Source: Oerskovia sp042887685
GTDB taxonomy: Bacteria; Actinomycetota; Actinomycetes; Actinomycetales; Cellulomonadaceae
Reading direction: 5' to 3'
NCBI RefSeq assembly: GCF_042887685.1
Contig: NZ_JBHVOS010000016.1
Span: 59,201-123,200, forward strand
DNA: 64,000 bases
Part shown: positions 40,684 to 50,148 of the stretch, in pieces
How the letters are laid out: every line of letters starts with the position of its first letter
Position numbering within the stretch: position 1 is the first letter of the stretch
Made by a program: the position numbers and the translations under genes
The notes under the pieces: model-generated
The model's input: only the letters and a program-made list of their open reading frames with translations
What the model was told of the DNA's origin: nothing
Databases searched by the model: none

Positions 40684-41508
40684 ATGGCCAAGAACTCGAC
40701 GCCCGACTTCGTGCTGCGCCCCTTCGAGGGCCTCCCCGGGGAGACCGACTGGGTCGCCCTGCGAGAGGTCGTCCCGTCGGCCTCGGCACCTGCCCGCACG
40801 ACGAAGGACTTCGGTGCGCGCGACGTCCTCGTGGTGACGGTCCTGCCTGCCGGCTGGGCCGCGCTGCACCGCCAGGACGGCACGATCCTCCTGGCCCTCC
40901 AGACCATCGCCGGGTCCGGGGACACGAGCCGCGACCTCGCTGCCGCCCTCCTGGAGGCCATCGAGGCCGAGCCGGGCACGTCGATCGAGCTGGGCGAGCT
41001 GCCCGGCCCGGGTCCGCGCCTGCAGGACGTCCTGGACCTGTCCGTGCCGTTCGACGTCACGGTCCACGACGACTTCTCGTTCTGGCTCGACCCCTCGACG
41101 GACGTCACGCCGGACCTCAAGGCGTCGCTCGACCAGGCGTCGGAGTCGATCGTCCCCACGGTCAAGCTCTCCTCGGTCGAGTCAGCCTACTGGTGCTCGA
41201 TGAGCCGTGAGTTCCTGCGCTGGGCCTGGCCCGTGGGCGAGGAGGCGCTGATCGACGCGATCTCGCGCCTGCACGCCAAGCGGGAGTCGGGCCTCGGCGG
41301 CGGCAAGTTCGTCGGTGCGTTCCGTTCGAGCGGCCTGCTGGTCCCGGTGTGGGAGCTGCCGCGCGGCACGGAGGCGGCAGACCTCGAGGAGCCTGCGAAG
41401 GAGCTCAAGGCGAAGCTCGACGCGGCGCTCGCGGTGACCGAGCCGCTCGACGCGAACGAGCGCCGTGCACGGGCGGGCATCGTGTCCCGCCAGGTCACGC
41501 TGCGCTGA
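40684..41508 (+). CDS. DUF5926 family protein
   Basis: A 274-residue soluble protein that belongs to a widespread actinobacterial family of unknown function (DUF5926). It shows VLRPFEGLPGETDWVALREVVPSASAP at the start and FVGAFRSSGLLVPVWELP near the end. Conservation across actinobacteria suggests a basic role. TACACT at 40671-40676 ends exactly 7 bp before the ATG, so it is a strong case of leaderless expression. It is followed by an 18-bp hairpin. Confidence 0.85.
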   Translation: MAKNSTPDFVLRPFEGLPGETDWVALREVVPSASAPARTTKDFGARDVLVVTVLPAGWAALHRQDGTILLALQTIAGSGDTSRDLAAALLEAIEAEPGTSIELGELPGPGPRLQDVLDLSVPFDVTVHDDFSFWLDPSTDVTPDLKASLDQASESIVPTVKLSSVESAYWCSMSREFLRWAWPVGEEALIDAISRLHAKRESGLGGGKFVGAFRSSGLLVPVWELPRGTEAADLEEPAKELKAKLDAALAVTEPLDANERRARAGIVSRQVTLR

Positions 41509-41541
41509 TCCCGGCGCGGAGGGCATAGAGGTTCGGCAGGG

Positions 41542-41589
41542 GGCGACAGCACCCGGGCGTCGCCGGTACGGCGCCCGGGTGCTGACGCC
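41542..41589 (+). terminator. Hairpin terminator of the DUF5926 gene
   Basis: GGCGACAGCACCCGGGCG pairs with CGCCCGGGTGCTGACGCC (one mismatch), 33 bp past the stop codon. The rest of the 293-bp gap holds the palindrome at 41743-41765. Confidence 0.85.
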
Positions 41590-41742
41590 CCTTCCGTGTG
41601 CTCTCTCGTGCGTCGCGTCGGACACCTCCGAGGCGGGTACTCTCGGCGTGGTCGCGATGTGGCGGCCGACCGCCGGTCGAGGGCAGGCGGCAATACCTCG
41701 TCAAGAACCCGGGCACACCGTTCCCGGGGAGACAGCCGTGAC

Positions 41743-41765
41743 TTTGCCACCAAGAGTGTGGCAAA
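41743..41765. promoter_or_regulatory. Palindrome TTTGCCAC...GTGGCAAA upstream of the glycosyltransferase
   Basis: Perfect 8-bp arms separated by 7 bp, centred about 48 bp before the GTG start and covering the expected -35 region. Probably the operator of an unidentified regulator. Confidence 0.6.
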
Positions 41766-41801
41766 CTGCGGGAAACTCTTTGCACTACTAGGCTGGACGG
41801 C

Positions 41802-42683
41802 GTGAACGCGGACCATCGGTCGACCGAGTCAGGAAAGAACACCACCACCGGAACCACCGGCGAGACCGTCGGCGTCCCCGCGAACGGGACGCACGCGCTC
41901 CCGGTGGCGAAGACCCCGCGCCCCGCACCGCTCACGGGCGGCGGCAGGCAGAAGCAGCGCGTGGCGGTGATCATCCCCGCCAAGGACGAGGCGCGCCGCA
42001 TCGCGGCGACCGTCCGCGCGGCCAAGGCGATCCCGCACGTGGACCTGGTCCTGGTCGTCGACGACGGCAGCGAGGACAGCACCCAGCACGTCGCGCGCGA
42101 GGCGGGGGCCGTCGTCGTGCGTCACTCGCACAACCGCGGCAAGGCCGCGGCCATGGAGACGGGCGCCGCGGTCGTCGCGATGCGCGACGTCGCCGACCGT
42201 CCCGCGCGTCTCCTGCTCTTCATCGACGGCGACCTGGGGGAGACGGCGGTCAACACGTCGCCGCTCGTCGACCCGGTGCTGAACGGTGCCGCGGACATGT
42301 CGATCGCCCTGCTCCCGCCGCAGCCCGGCGCGGGTGGCCGCGGCATCGTCGTGGGTGCCGCCCGCCGCGCGATCCAGTCGATGACGGGGTGGACGCCCAC
42401 GCAGCCGTTGTCGGGCATGCGGTGCCTGACGCGTGAGGCCTTCGAGGCCGCGACGCCGCTCGCTCGCGGCTGGGGCGTCGAGACCGGTCTGACGATCGAC
42501 CTGCTCCGCAAGGGGTACGTCGCGGTCGAGGTCCCGTGCGACCTGCGCCACCGCCCGTCCGGCTCGGACCTCAAGGGCCAGATCCACCGTGCGAACCAGT
42601 ACCGCGACGTGCAGCTCGCGGTCGGGTCGCGGCGCGTGCGCAGCGCGATCGACGCGCTGAGCGGCAGCAGGCACTCGAAGTAG
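41802..42683 (+). CDS. Family 2 glycosyltransferase
   Basis: The 293-residue protein has a 50-residue polar leader and a GT-A domain (about 52-260): VAVIIPAKDEARRI, LVVDDGSEDST (nucleotide-binding Asp pair) and LLFIDGDLGE (DxD-like metal site). This resembles DPM1/GpgS-like glycosyltransferases. The acceptor is unknown. TAGGCT at 41789-41794 ends 7 bp before the GTG start, so it is probably leaderless. It is convergent with the large membrane protein, and a perfect 19-bp hairpin lies between them. Confidence 0.85.
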   Translation: MNADHRSTESGKNTTTGTTGETVGVPANGTHALPVAKTPRPAPLTGGGRQKQRVAVIIPAKDEARRIAATVRAAKAIPHVDLVLVVDDGSEDSTQHVAREAGAVVVRHSHNRGKAAAMETGAAVVAMRDVADRPARLLLFIDGDLGETAVNTSPLVDPVLNGAADMSIALLPPQPGAGGRGIVVGAARRAIQSMTGWTPTQPLSGMRCLTREAFEAATPLARGWGVETGLTIDLLRKGYVAVEVPCDLRHRPSGSDLKGQIHRANQYRDVQLAVGSRRVRSAIDALSGSRHSK

Positions 42684-42690
42684 CACGTCA

Positions 42691-42731
42691 CGACGAAGCG
42701 CCCGGGCGGTCTCCGCCCGGGCGCTTCGTCG
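42691..42731. terminator. Perfect 19-bp hairpin between convergent genes
   Basis: CGACGAAGCGCCCGGGCGG and its exact complement with a three-base loop. A bidirectional terminator that ends 3 bp before the next stop codon. Confidence 0.9.
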
Positions 42732-42733
42732 TC

Positions 42734-45700
42734 CTACCTGCCCGACGCCGCAGGTTGCGTCGCGTCGGGGGGTGCGGCTCCGTCGTCGGGCGCCTCGTCC
42801 TGCCTGTCCGACCCGACGGGAGCCGCGCCCTCGGTGGCGCCCTCGTCCGGGCCGGGCGCCGGCCGCGCCGACGCGTGCAGGACCGTGATCGTCAGGAGCG
42901 GGATCGCCGGGATGAGCGCGATCATCGCGATGCGCACCCCGAAGTCGTTCACGACGGAACCCGCGACGCAGACGATCCACAGCGCGAGGAGCGCCGGGCG
43001 CAGGAGGGGCCAGGCCGCCTCTGTGCGCGCGAACCACGGCGGCGTGAACCGCCTGGAGCCGAAGAGGAGCAGTGCCGCGGCGACGAGCACCAGGATCGTG
43101 AGCCACACGGGGACGCCGCCCAGGACCGAGCGCAGGGCGTACCCGGCCTTGCGGGCAAGGGTCTCCCACGCGCTGCCGTCCAGCACCTGCGCGACGAAGC
43201 GGCCGAGGTGCGACCGCTGGTCCGGTGGGCGCATCCAGTCGAGGACGCCCACCACCGCGACCGCAGCGACGCCCGTCGCCGCGACGGCGAGGAACCGCCG
43301 CCACGTGACCCGCGCCCCCGAGGCCGCGAGACCCAGCACGGCGAACGCAGGGACGAGGACCAGGCCACCGCCCAGGTCCGCACCCCACGTGGGCCACACG
43401 TCGATCGCCATCGTGACGACGCCGATGACCCCGACGGTCACGGCGGCGGCGACCCGCCGGTGCCGCAGCACGAGCCACTGCGCGAGGGCGGCCGCCAGGA
43501 AGAGCGCCGCCACGGCGTACACGGAGAACGTCGGGTTGCCGAACCCGTAGAAGCGCGCGCCGAACGTCGGCGCCGACCCGAGCGGGCTGGCACGGTTGAG
43601 CGGGGTGCCGATCACCGCGTCGAGGCTCAGGGCCACGAAGGTGACGCCCGCGACGATCCCCGGGGCCAGCCAGACGGGCCGTCGCGGAGCGAGCGCCCCG
43701 AGAGCCGCGACGATCGCCGTCACGCCGACCGTCGCCAGGACGAGCGCGAGCATCGGGTTCGCGAACTGCCACCACCCCGTCAGCGACGTGAGGAAGGCCG
43801 CAGCGGGGAGCGCGGCGATCACGAGGGCCGACCCTCGGGCCCACGCCCAACCACGCGCCCACCACGCCCGCGCCCGGGACGAGCGTGCCCGTGACGCCAC
43901 CGGAGCGAGCGCGAGGCACGCGACCCCGAGCGCGAGGGCGGCGTAGAGGGGGACGTCGACGAAGAACGAGTACACGGTGCGGCGCACGTGGTCGCGCGAC
44001 GTCAGGTCCGCCAGCGAGGACGCCGTCGTGGCAGCGTCCGGGGCCCGGACCGACCCCCACGCCAGCGGGGTGTCCTGGATGCGCGGCGGAGGCGTCACGC
44101 CGGCCGCGCTCAGGATCGTCGCGGGGACGTCGAGGAGGCGCGCCACGCCGTCGGTCCGGGTGGCCGCGCTCGTGATGAAGCGTGCCTGCTCCGGACCGTC
44201 GAGCGACGGACGGGCGAGGGCGACGCCGAGGACGGGGCGCGCACCCGGGGTGCCGCTCACGTCCACGACCAGCACCGTCGCGCGGGACGGTGCGCGGTCG
44301 AGCACGGTGCGCACACGCTCGTCGACCGCGCGAAGGCGCTCGGCCCGCAGGGCCTGGCGGTCGGCGGACTGCTCGGCCGCCGTCCGGCTGGGGTCCAGGG
44401 GAGGCAGGGTCGCGTCGCCGGCGTCGATCACCGTGACGGGGCAGGCGAAGGTGTCGGCCCCCGGCGCGAACGCCGCGGAGGGGTCGCGGTAGCGGGAGAC
44501 GGTGCCGTCCGCGGCCGCGAGGGCGGCTGCGGCCCCCGGCCCGACGGCGGTCGCGCACGTCGCGGAGGACAGGGCGCCCCCCAGCACGCCCAGTCTGGCC
44601 TGGTAGGTCGAGCCGGGCTGCAAGGAGACCAGGTCCGCCCAGCCCGACACCTGGGCACCGTCGCCGCTCGCGACCGGGACGAGGTCGGGGCACGCCCAGG
44701 CGCCGTCCGACCCACGCTCGGTCGTGACCTCGGCGAGCTGGCCCGCGGACAGGGCGAGCCACCCACCCGCGACGCAGCGGCTCGCGGCACCCGTGGGCTG
44801 CGAGACACCTGCAGCACCCGCACCGTCGGAGAGCATGTCGTTGAGCGTCGGCGTCGTACCCGACGCGACGTCGTCCCAGGTCACCCCGGCGGTGCCCACC
44901 ACGACCAGCGGCTGGTCCGCAGCGATCACGTCGGCCCTGCCAGGGGCGACCTCGGACCCGGCGGGCACCGAGGTGGACGGCGAGCGCACGCCGGCCGCCC
45001 CGAGCACGCTCGAGGCGAGGAGTATCACGAGGAACATGCCGCCCCCCACCGTCGCGACCATGGTGGGCATGCGACGGACACCCGGAGCCTGCGCCCTCGC
45101 CCCGACGGCGCGTCCGTCGGCGTCCGAGCTGCCTCGAGCCCCGCTCTCAGCGGGCGTGGCGTCGTCCGCGGGCGCTGCGTCGTCCGCCATGAAGCCAGGC
45201 ACGAGCATCGCGGTGCCGACCACGAAGACCATGATCCCGATGATGATGCCCGAGTCGTTGAGGACGGACCCGACCCCCGCGACCACCACGAGGGCGATCG
45301 CCGTGGGCTTGAGCAGCGGCCACGCCCTGTACGCCGCAGCCACCTCCGGCAGCCGCCACCGTTCGGGGCGCAGGAGGACGATGCTCAGCCCGACCACGAG
45401 GACGGTCGCGAGCACACCCCCCGGGTTGGCGATCGTCTCCCAGGCACCGGCGGCCTTGCGGGCGATCACCTCGAAGGCCCCGCCGTCGAGCATCGACTGG
45501 ACGAACCCTCCCAGGTGCGAGCTGCCCGTCGGCGAGAGCCAGTCGATCACGGAGATCACGGCGACGACGAGAACCGTCACCCCGGCCACGACCGCGATCC
45601 GCAAGGCCGTGAGGCGGACCTTGCCCACGAGCAGGGCCAGGACCGCGAAGGCGGGCACCAGGGCCAGGATCCCGCCGAAGTCCGCGCCGAACCCCGGCCA

Positions 45701-47410
45701 GCCGTCGATGACGACCGTGACCGCGCCGACGACGGCGACGAGGAACGCCCCGAGCCGCCTGCGTCCGCGCTCGACGGCCGCGCTCGCCAGGCCGCCCGCG
45801 AGGACGAGGCCCGCGACCGCGTAGACGGCGAAGGTGACGTTGTTGAACCCGTAGAAGCGCGTGAAGTTGACCACCGCGGACGTCCCGAGCAACGACGCCT
45901 GCTGCAACGTGGTGCCCGTCGCCCCGTCGACCGTGAGCACCAGCCACGTCACGCCCGCGAGCGAGGTCGGCAGGGCCCACGGGCGCCGCGGGAGCAGGCG
46001 GGAGCAGAGCCAGGCCACGACCGCGACCAGCACGGTACCGGCGGTCAGGGCGAGCGTCGCCGCGGCGTTCGGGGCGCTCCAGACCCACCACCGGGACAGG
46101 CTGGCGAGGGACGCGCCGACGGGCGCCGAGGCGACCACCAGCAGGACGGCCGTCGTGACGCGCCGTCCCACCCTGCCGGGCGGTACCGGTGTCGGGGAGC
46201 CCCGTCGCTGAGCTGCCCTGCGCACCCACATCAACCCACCCAGCGTCACGACGAGCGCCGTGATCAGCAGGCCCACGAGCACCGGGTAGAGGCTCGGGAT
46301 GGTGCTGGTCAGGACCGAGAAGTACTGCCGGTTCTCGACCGTCCGGGCGACGTCCATGCGACGGGTCTCACCCAGGGAGATGGGGGCGCCGTCGAGGCCC
46401 TCGGTGCTCGCGCCCGCCTCGTGGACGATGGTCGCCGAGACGTCGACGAGCTGGACGATGCCGTCGGTCTGCGTCGAGGGGGAGTGGAGCCAGGTGCCGG
46501 TCGCGACCTCGGGTCGCCAGTCGACCACGACCTGGGGCCCGGGCTCGCCGACCGGTCCTGCGGAGACCCCGGCGATCAGGACGCGGGTGCCCAGGTCGGC
46601 TTCCTTCACGATGCGCCGCAGCGTCGCGTCCAGGGCCTCGAGGCTGTCGCCTCGTCGTCCCGTGCTGTCGAAGAGCTCCCCCTGGTCGATCACGGTGACG
46701 GGGCACGACTGCAGGTCGCCTGCGGGGATCTGGTCGATCCCTGAGACGTAGCGCGACACGTGACCGGCCCCGTCGGCGAGCATGACCGCGGCTCCTGGTC
46801 CGACCGCCGTCGCGCAGACGCCGACGTCGGCGAGCCGTTGCGCGACGGTGCCTGCCGGGTGCGTGGTCGTGACGTCGTCGGGCTGCTGGGTCAGGGCGGC
46901 CCACCCCGGGATCGTGGCGGGACCCTCGAGGTCCGGGCTCGCGGCGATCGGTTGTGGGAGCTCCGGGCACCCCGTGACCGCGGGGTCCGACTCGCCGTCC
47001 TCCCCGGGCTCTTCGGGCTCGCCCGTCGGGGTGGGCGTGTTCGTGGTCGACACCATCTGGCCCGCCGAGAGGGTCAGCCAGGCGTCGGTGGTGCACGCCG
47101 TCCGCCCCGCGACGAGCGACGCGACGGAGCCGGTGCGGATCATGCTCCAGAGCGTGGGCGTGGCGGCCCGGGAGATGTCGCGCCAGTACAGGCCCGCCAC
47201 GGCGACGAGGATGGTCGGCGTCGGTTCGGTCGACGTCTCGGTCGGGGCCTGGGCGAGCGCGGGGTCGCTCGTGGTCGCCACCGGAGCGCCCGGCAGGGCG
47301 TGCCCGGGCAGCGCGGTGCCGACCAGGCAGGCCAGCGCGAGCAGGAGGGCGACGGCCGTCCGGAGCGTGCGCGGTCGCGAGAAGGGCAGGTCAGCGGCCG
47401 GTTTCGTCAC
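42734..47410 (-). CDS. Giant membrane protein built of two tandem homologous halves
   Basis: The 1558-residue protein starts with a signal/anchor (about 15-40). Each half (period about 765 residues) consists of an extracellular alkaline-phosphatase-like domain and a block of about ten helices. Matching landmarks: WLTLSAGQM/WLALSAGQL, TAVGPGAA in both, CPVTVID in both, RFYGFNNVTFAVYAVAGL/RFYGFGNPTFSVYAVAAL, SVLNDSGI/SVVNDFGV. The phosphatase-like domains lack an obvious full metal set. Single-half relatives occur in actinobacteria, with unknown function. GTG at 47410 was chosen because it directly precedes the signal region. Confidence 0.8.
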   Translation of the reverse strand: MTKPAADLPFSRPRTLRTAVALLLALACLVGTALPGHALPGAPVATTSDPALAQAPTETSTEPTPTILVAVAGLYWRDISRAATPTLWSMIRTGSVASLVAGRTACTTDAWLTLSAGQMVSTTNTPTPTGEPEEPGEDGESDPAVTGCPELPQPIAASPDLEGPATIPGWAALTQQPDDVTTTHPAGTVAQRLADVGVCATAVGPGAAVMLADGAGHVSRYVSGIDQIPAGDLQSCPVTVIDQGELFDSTGRRGDSLEALDATLRRIVKEADLGTRVLIAGVSAGPVGEPGPQVVVDWRPEVATGTWLHSPSTQTDGIVQLVDVSATIVHEAGASTEGLDGAPISLGETRRMDVARTVENRQYFSVLTSTIPSLYPVLVGLLITALVVTLGGLMWVRRAAQRRGSPTPVPPGRVGRRVTTAVLLVVASAPVGASLASLSRWWVWSAPNAAATLALTAGTVLVAVVAWLCSRLLPRRPWALPTSLAGVTWLVLTVDGATGTTLQQASLLGTSAVVNFTRFYGFNNVTFAVYAVAGLVLAGGLASAAVERGRRRLGAFLVAVVGAVTVVIDGWPGFGADFGGILALVPAFAVLALLVGKVRLTALRIAVVAGVTVLVVAVISVIDWLSPTGSSHLGGFVQSMLDGGAFEVIARKAAGAWETIANPGGVLATVLVVGLSIVLLRPERWRLPEVAAAYRAWPLLKPTAIALVVVAGVGSVLNDSGIIIGIMVFVVGTAMLVPGFMADDAAPADDATPAESGARGSSDADGRAVGARAQAPGVRRMPTMVATVGGGMFLVILLASSVLGAAGVRSPSTSVPAGSEVAPGRADVIAADQPLVVVGTAGVTWDDVASGTTPTLNDMLSDGAGAAGVSQPTGAASRCVAGGWLALSAGQLAEVTTERGSDGAWACPDLVPVASGDGAQVSGWADLVSLQPGSTYQARLGVLGGALSSATCATAVGPGAAAALAAADGTVSRYRDPSAAFAPGADTFACPVTVIDAGDATLPPLDPSRTAAEQSADRQALRAERLRAVDERVRTVLDRAPSRATVLVVDVSGTPGARPVLGVALARPSLDGPEQARFITSAATRTDGVARLLDVPATILSAAGVTPPPRIQDTPLAWGSVRAPDAATTASSLADLTSRDHVRRTVYSFFVDVPLYAALALGVACLALAPVASRARSSRARAWWARGWAWARGSALVIAALPAAAFLTSLTGWWQFANPMLALVLATVGVTAIVAALGALAPRRPVWLAPGIVAGVTFVALSLDAVIGTPLNRASPLGSAPTFGARFYGFGNPTFSVYAVAALFLAAALAQWLVLRHRRVAAAVTVGVIGVVTMAIDVWPTWGADLGGGLVLVPAFAVLGLAASGARVTWRRFLAVAATGVAAVAVVGVLDWMRPPDQRSHLGRFVAQVLDGSAWETLARKAGYALRSVLGGVPVWLTILVLVAAALLLFGSRRFTPPWFARTEAAWPLLRPALLALWIVCVAGSVVNDFGVRIAMIALIPAIPLLTITVLHASARPAPGPDEGATEGAAPVGSDRQDEAPDDGAAPPDATQPAASGR

Positions 47411-47486
47411 CGGACCAGCGTACGGGGAGCGCTTCCGGGGGCCCGCTCGAACAGCACGTCGGGCACCGTTCCTCCACGAGGTCGGC

Positions 47487-48707
47487 TCATCGTGGGGTCG
47501 GCCCGCCGGGGGCCTCGTCGGCGCCCGCCCCGTCGCTTGCGTCCTCGGAGGACGCCTCCGCGGCGGCTGCGTCGGCCTGGTTCGCTGCGTCTGCCGGTTC
47601 CGCTGCGTCTGTCGGTTCCGCGGCCGGCGCCGGGCCCGGGTTCGGCGGCGGGGCCGCCGACGTGTCCCCCGACAGGTAGCGCAGCCAGGCCGAGCCCGGG
47701 TCACCCTCGATGACGAGCGCCCGGGTGAGCAGGGTCAGCGGGATCGCGAGGATCGCACCCAGCGGGCCGATGACGAGCGTCCAGAACACCACCGAGAAGA
47801 AGCTCAGCGTGAGGCTCAGGTTCACGGCGTCGGCCACGAACTTGGGCTGCACCAGCACCTGCAGGACCACGTTGACGACGCAGTAGACGGCGACCACGGC
47901 CAGGGCGAGCGGCCAGCCGCCCACGACGAGCGCCATGACCGCCGGGGGGACCAGGCCGAGCACGAACCCGATGTTGGGGACGAAGTTGGTGACGAACGCG
48001 AGGATCGCCCAGACCGCCGGGGCGGGGACGCCCATCCACCACAGCGCGAGGCCGTCGATGATCGCGACGACCGCTCCGAACGACGCGTTGACCACGAAGT
48101 AGCGGCGGACGCCCGAGTTGTACGCCGTGATGCGGTCGAGCGTCGCGGGGCGCTGCCCACCGAAGCGCGAGCGCGCGTCCTGGTAGCGCGTCGCGTCGGC
48201 GGCCATGAAGATCACGTAGGCGAGCACGAAGAAGAAGGCCGTGAGGACCGACATGGCGGTCCCCCCGATCGTCGCGGCGAAGCCCGCGAGCGTGCTCGGG
48301 TCGAGCCACGACGTCACCGCGTCCGTGACCTGCCCCTCGACACCGAAGGACTCCAACCACGTCGTGGCCTGCGTCACCATGGCCGACAGGTCGTCCAGGT
48401 ACTGCCCCACGAGGTTCGCGAACTGCACGCCCGCGAACGCGAGGAGCGCCGCGAGCGCGCCCAGGATCAGGTAGGCCACCACGATCGTCGCGGTCGTGGC
48501 CGCCCACCGGGGCCACCCGCGCCGCTGGAGCGGTGCCCGGACCGGCTGCACGATGATGACCACGACCGCGGCGAGAGCCAGCGGGCCGAACAGGCTGCGC
48601 GCGAAGTAGACCCCGGCGAGGACGATCACGGCGGCGGCCAGGCTGAGCAGGGTGCGGGTCGAGGGGGCCAGACCTGGCGGCCGAGGAGCGTCCTGCAGTG
48701 CGGTCAT
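47487..48707 (-). CDS. AI-2E family transporter
   Basis: A 406-residue protein with about eight helices and the family core: RSLFGPLALAAVVVIIVQPVRAPLQRRG at the start and FVTNFVPNIGFVLGLVPPAVMAL plus VNLSLTLSFFSVVFWTLVIGPLGAILAIPLTLL near the end. Members export AI-2, or act as Na+/H+ antiporters or general permeases; the substrate is not predictable. The C-terminal 55 residues are Ala/Asp/Pro-rich with repeated AEPADAA-like units. Ends 76 bp upstream of the large membrane protein's start on the same strand. Confidence 0.88.
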   Translation of the reverse strand: MTALQDAPRPPGLAPSTRTLLSLAAAVIVLAGVYFARSLFGPLALAAVVVIIVQPVRAPLQRRGWPRWAATTATIVVAYLILGALAALLAFAGVQFANLVGQYLDDLSAMVTQATTWLESFGVEGQVTDAVTSWLDPSTLAGFAATIGGTAMSVLTAFFFVLAYVIFMAADATRYQDARSRFGGQRPATLDRITAYNSGVRRYFVVNASFGAVVAIIDGLALWWMGVPAPAVWAILAFVTNFVPNIGFVLGLVPPAVMALVVGGWPLALAVVAVYCVVNVVLQVLVQPKFVADAVNLSLTLSFFSVVFWTLVIGPLGAILAIPLTLLTRALVIEGDPGSAWLRYLSGDTSAAPPPNPGPAPAAEPTDAAEPADAANQADAAAAEASSEDASDGAGADEAPGGPTPR

Positions 48708-48760
48708 CTGGGTGGTGCTCCTCGGTAGGTCGGTACGTCAGGTCGAATGATGCCTGCCGG

Positions 48761-50005
48761 TCAGGCGGTCCGCACGACCAGACCGCCCGGCTCGACCCAG
48801 GCCTCGAGCTCGACGGCCCTGCCCAGGAGGTCGCCGTCGACCTGCGCCTGCTCGCCGCCCTCGACGCGGACCCGGACGCGCTTGGCGCGCGCGTGGTCGA
48901 TCCGGCCGATCTTCGCGGGCAGGTCGTTGCGCACCCCGAAGCCCTGCATGACGACGTCGCCGAACAGCTGTGCCCAGCCCACGACGCCGCCCCGGGTGTC
49001 GATCGCGGCGACGTCGAGGATGCCGTCGTCGAGCACCGCGTCGGGCAGGAGCGTGATGCCACCCGGCAGCTTGCCGCAGTTCCCGACCAGCAGCGTGCGG
49101 AGCTTGGCGTTGACCGGTGGCGTGTCGTCGAGCTGGATCTGGGCGCGCAGCCGACGGCCGTGCAGGTGGCGGATGCCCGCGACGAAGTACGCGACCCAAC
49201 CCACCCTGGCCTTGAGGGTCGCGTCGGCGTCGGCGACCATCGCGGCGTCGAACCCGAGCCCCGCGATGACGAGGAAGATGTGCGCCGTCTCGGTGTCCTG
49301 CTCGGGGAGGGCGTCGCCGGTCCTGCGGGTCGCGCCGGTCGTGCCGGCCCCGCCCGGGTCGGCGTCGCCGGGAACCCCGTCGGTCCCGGAGGCTGCGTCG
49401 TCGCCCGCCGTGCCCGTGCCCGAGGTGCCGGTCCGTGCGGGGTCGCGCGCGGCGCCGTCGGGCTGGGCGAACTCCAGGACGCGCGCCCACCCGACGTCGA
49501 TCACGCGGTCCGCACCCGCGACGACGATGCGCAGGGCCTCGTCCGGGTCGGCGACGGGCAGGTCGAGGTTGCGCGCGAGGAGGTTGCCCGTCCCGAGCGG
49601 CACCAGGCCCATGGGCTTGCCGGTGCCGACCATGCCCTCGGCGACCGCCCGGACCGTGCCGTCACCACCGACTGCGACGACGATGTCGGCGCCGCGGGCC
49701 AGGGCCTCGCGGGTCTGCCCGACGCCCGGGTCCTCGATCGTGGTCTCGAGCCACAGGGGTTCGGGCAGGTCGGCCTCGGCGCACACGCGCCGGACCGTCC
49801 GTTCGAGGTTCGCGACCGCGGGCTTCGACGGGTTCGCGACGAACGCGATGAGCTGTCCGACGTCCTCCGCGAGGGCCTCGGTGACCGCGAGCGGGGGGTC
49901 GAGGCGTCGTCGGCGCCGCTGCTGCGACCAGACCGTCGTCGCGACGGTGAGCGCGACGGCGGAGATGGCGACCGCTGCGACCCCCAACCACATTTCCCAA
50001 CCCAT
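48761..50005 (-). CDS. Diacylglycerol/sphingosine kinase-like lipid kinase
   Basis: The 414-residue protein has an N-terminal membrane helix and a DAGK catalytic domain: FVANPSKP, VVAVGGDGTVRAVAEGM (nucleotide loop GGDGT) and GLVPLGTGNLLARNLDLP. The C-terminal LCB5 part has NCGKLPGGITLLPDAVLDDGILDV. About 60 residues of Gly/Thr/Ala-rich insertion (near 180-240) split the domain and include a family A core (49451-49463). It would phosphorylate a lipid such as diacylglycerol. TACCGT at 50013-50018 ends 7 bp upstream of ATG 50005, so I prefer this over GTG 50014. Confidence 0.88.
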   Translation of the reverse strand: MGWEMWLGVAAVAISAVALTVATTVWSQQRRRRRLDPPLAVTEALAEDVGQLIAFVANPSKPAVANLERTVRRVCAEADLPEPLWLETTIEDPGVGQTREALARGADIVVAVGGDGTVRAVAEGMVGTGKPMGLVPLGTGNLLARNLDLPVADPDEALRIVVAGADRVIDVGWARVLEFAQPDGAARDPARTGTSGTGTAGDDAASGTDGVPGDADPGGAGTTGATRRTGDALPEQDTETAHIFLVIAGLGFDAAMVADADATLKARVGWVAYFVAGIRHLHGRRLRAQIQLDDTPPVNAKLRTLLVGNCGKLPGGITLLPDAVLDDGILDVAAIDTRGGVVGWAQLFGDVVMQGFGVRNDLPAKIGRIDHARAKRVRVRVEGGEQAQVDGDLLGRAVELEAWVEPGGLVVRTA

Positions 50006-50029
50006 GTCGGACACGGTAGCGCTCGGTGT

Positions 50030-50148
50030 GCCGGGGGTGACGTGCGAGGCCGCCGAAGGTGACGCACTCGACTGCCGAGGGTGACGGACGCGCCCGCCGA
50101 GGGTGACGCGCCGTCACCCTCGGCACGTGGAACGGTCATCCTCGGCGG
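50030..50148. repeat. Family B head-to-head array, 22-bp period
   Basis: Units GCCGAGGGTGAC-plus-10 start at 50030, 50052, 50074 and 50096, then inverted units GTCACCCTCGGC at 50113 and 50135. Spacing within each set is exactly 22 bp. The last unit overlaps the 3' end and stop codon of the ABC gene. Confidence 0.9.

Noticed and set aside
43988..46744. 918-residue plus-strand frame opposite the giant membrane protein
   Set aside because: Composition is Arg/Gly/Asp-rich without domains; the minus-strand product has duplicated conserved motifs.
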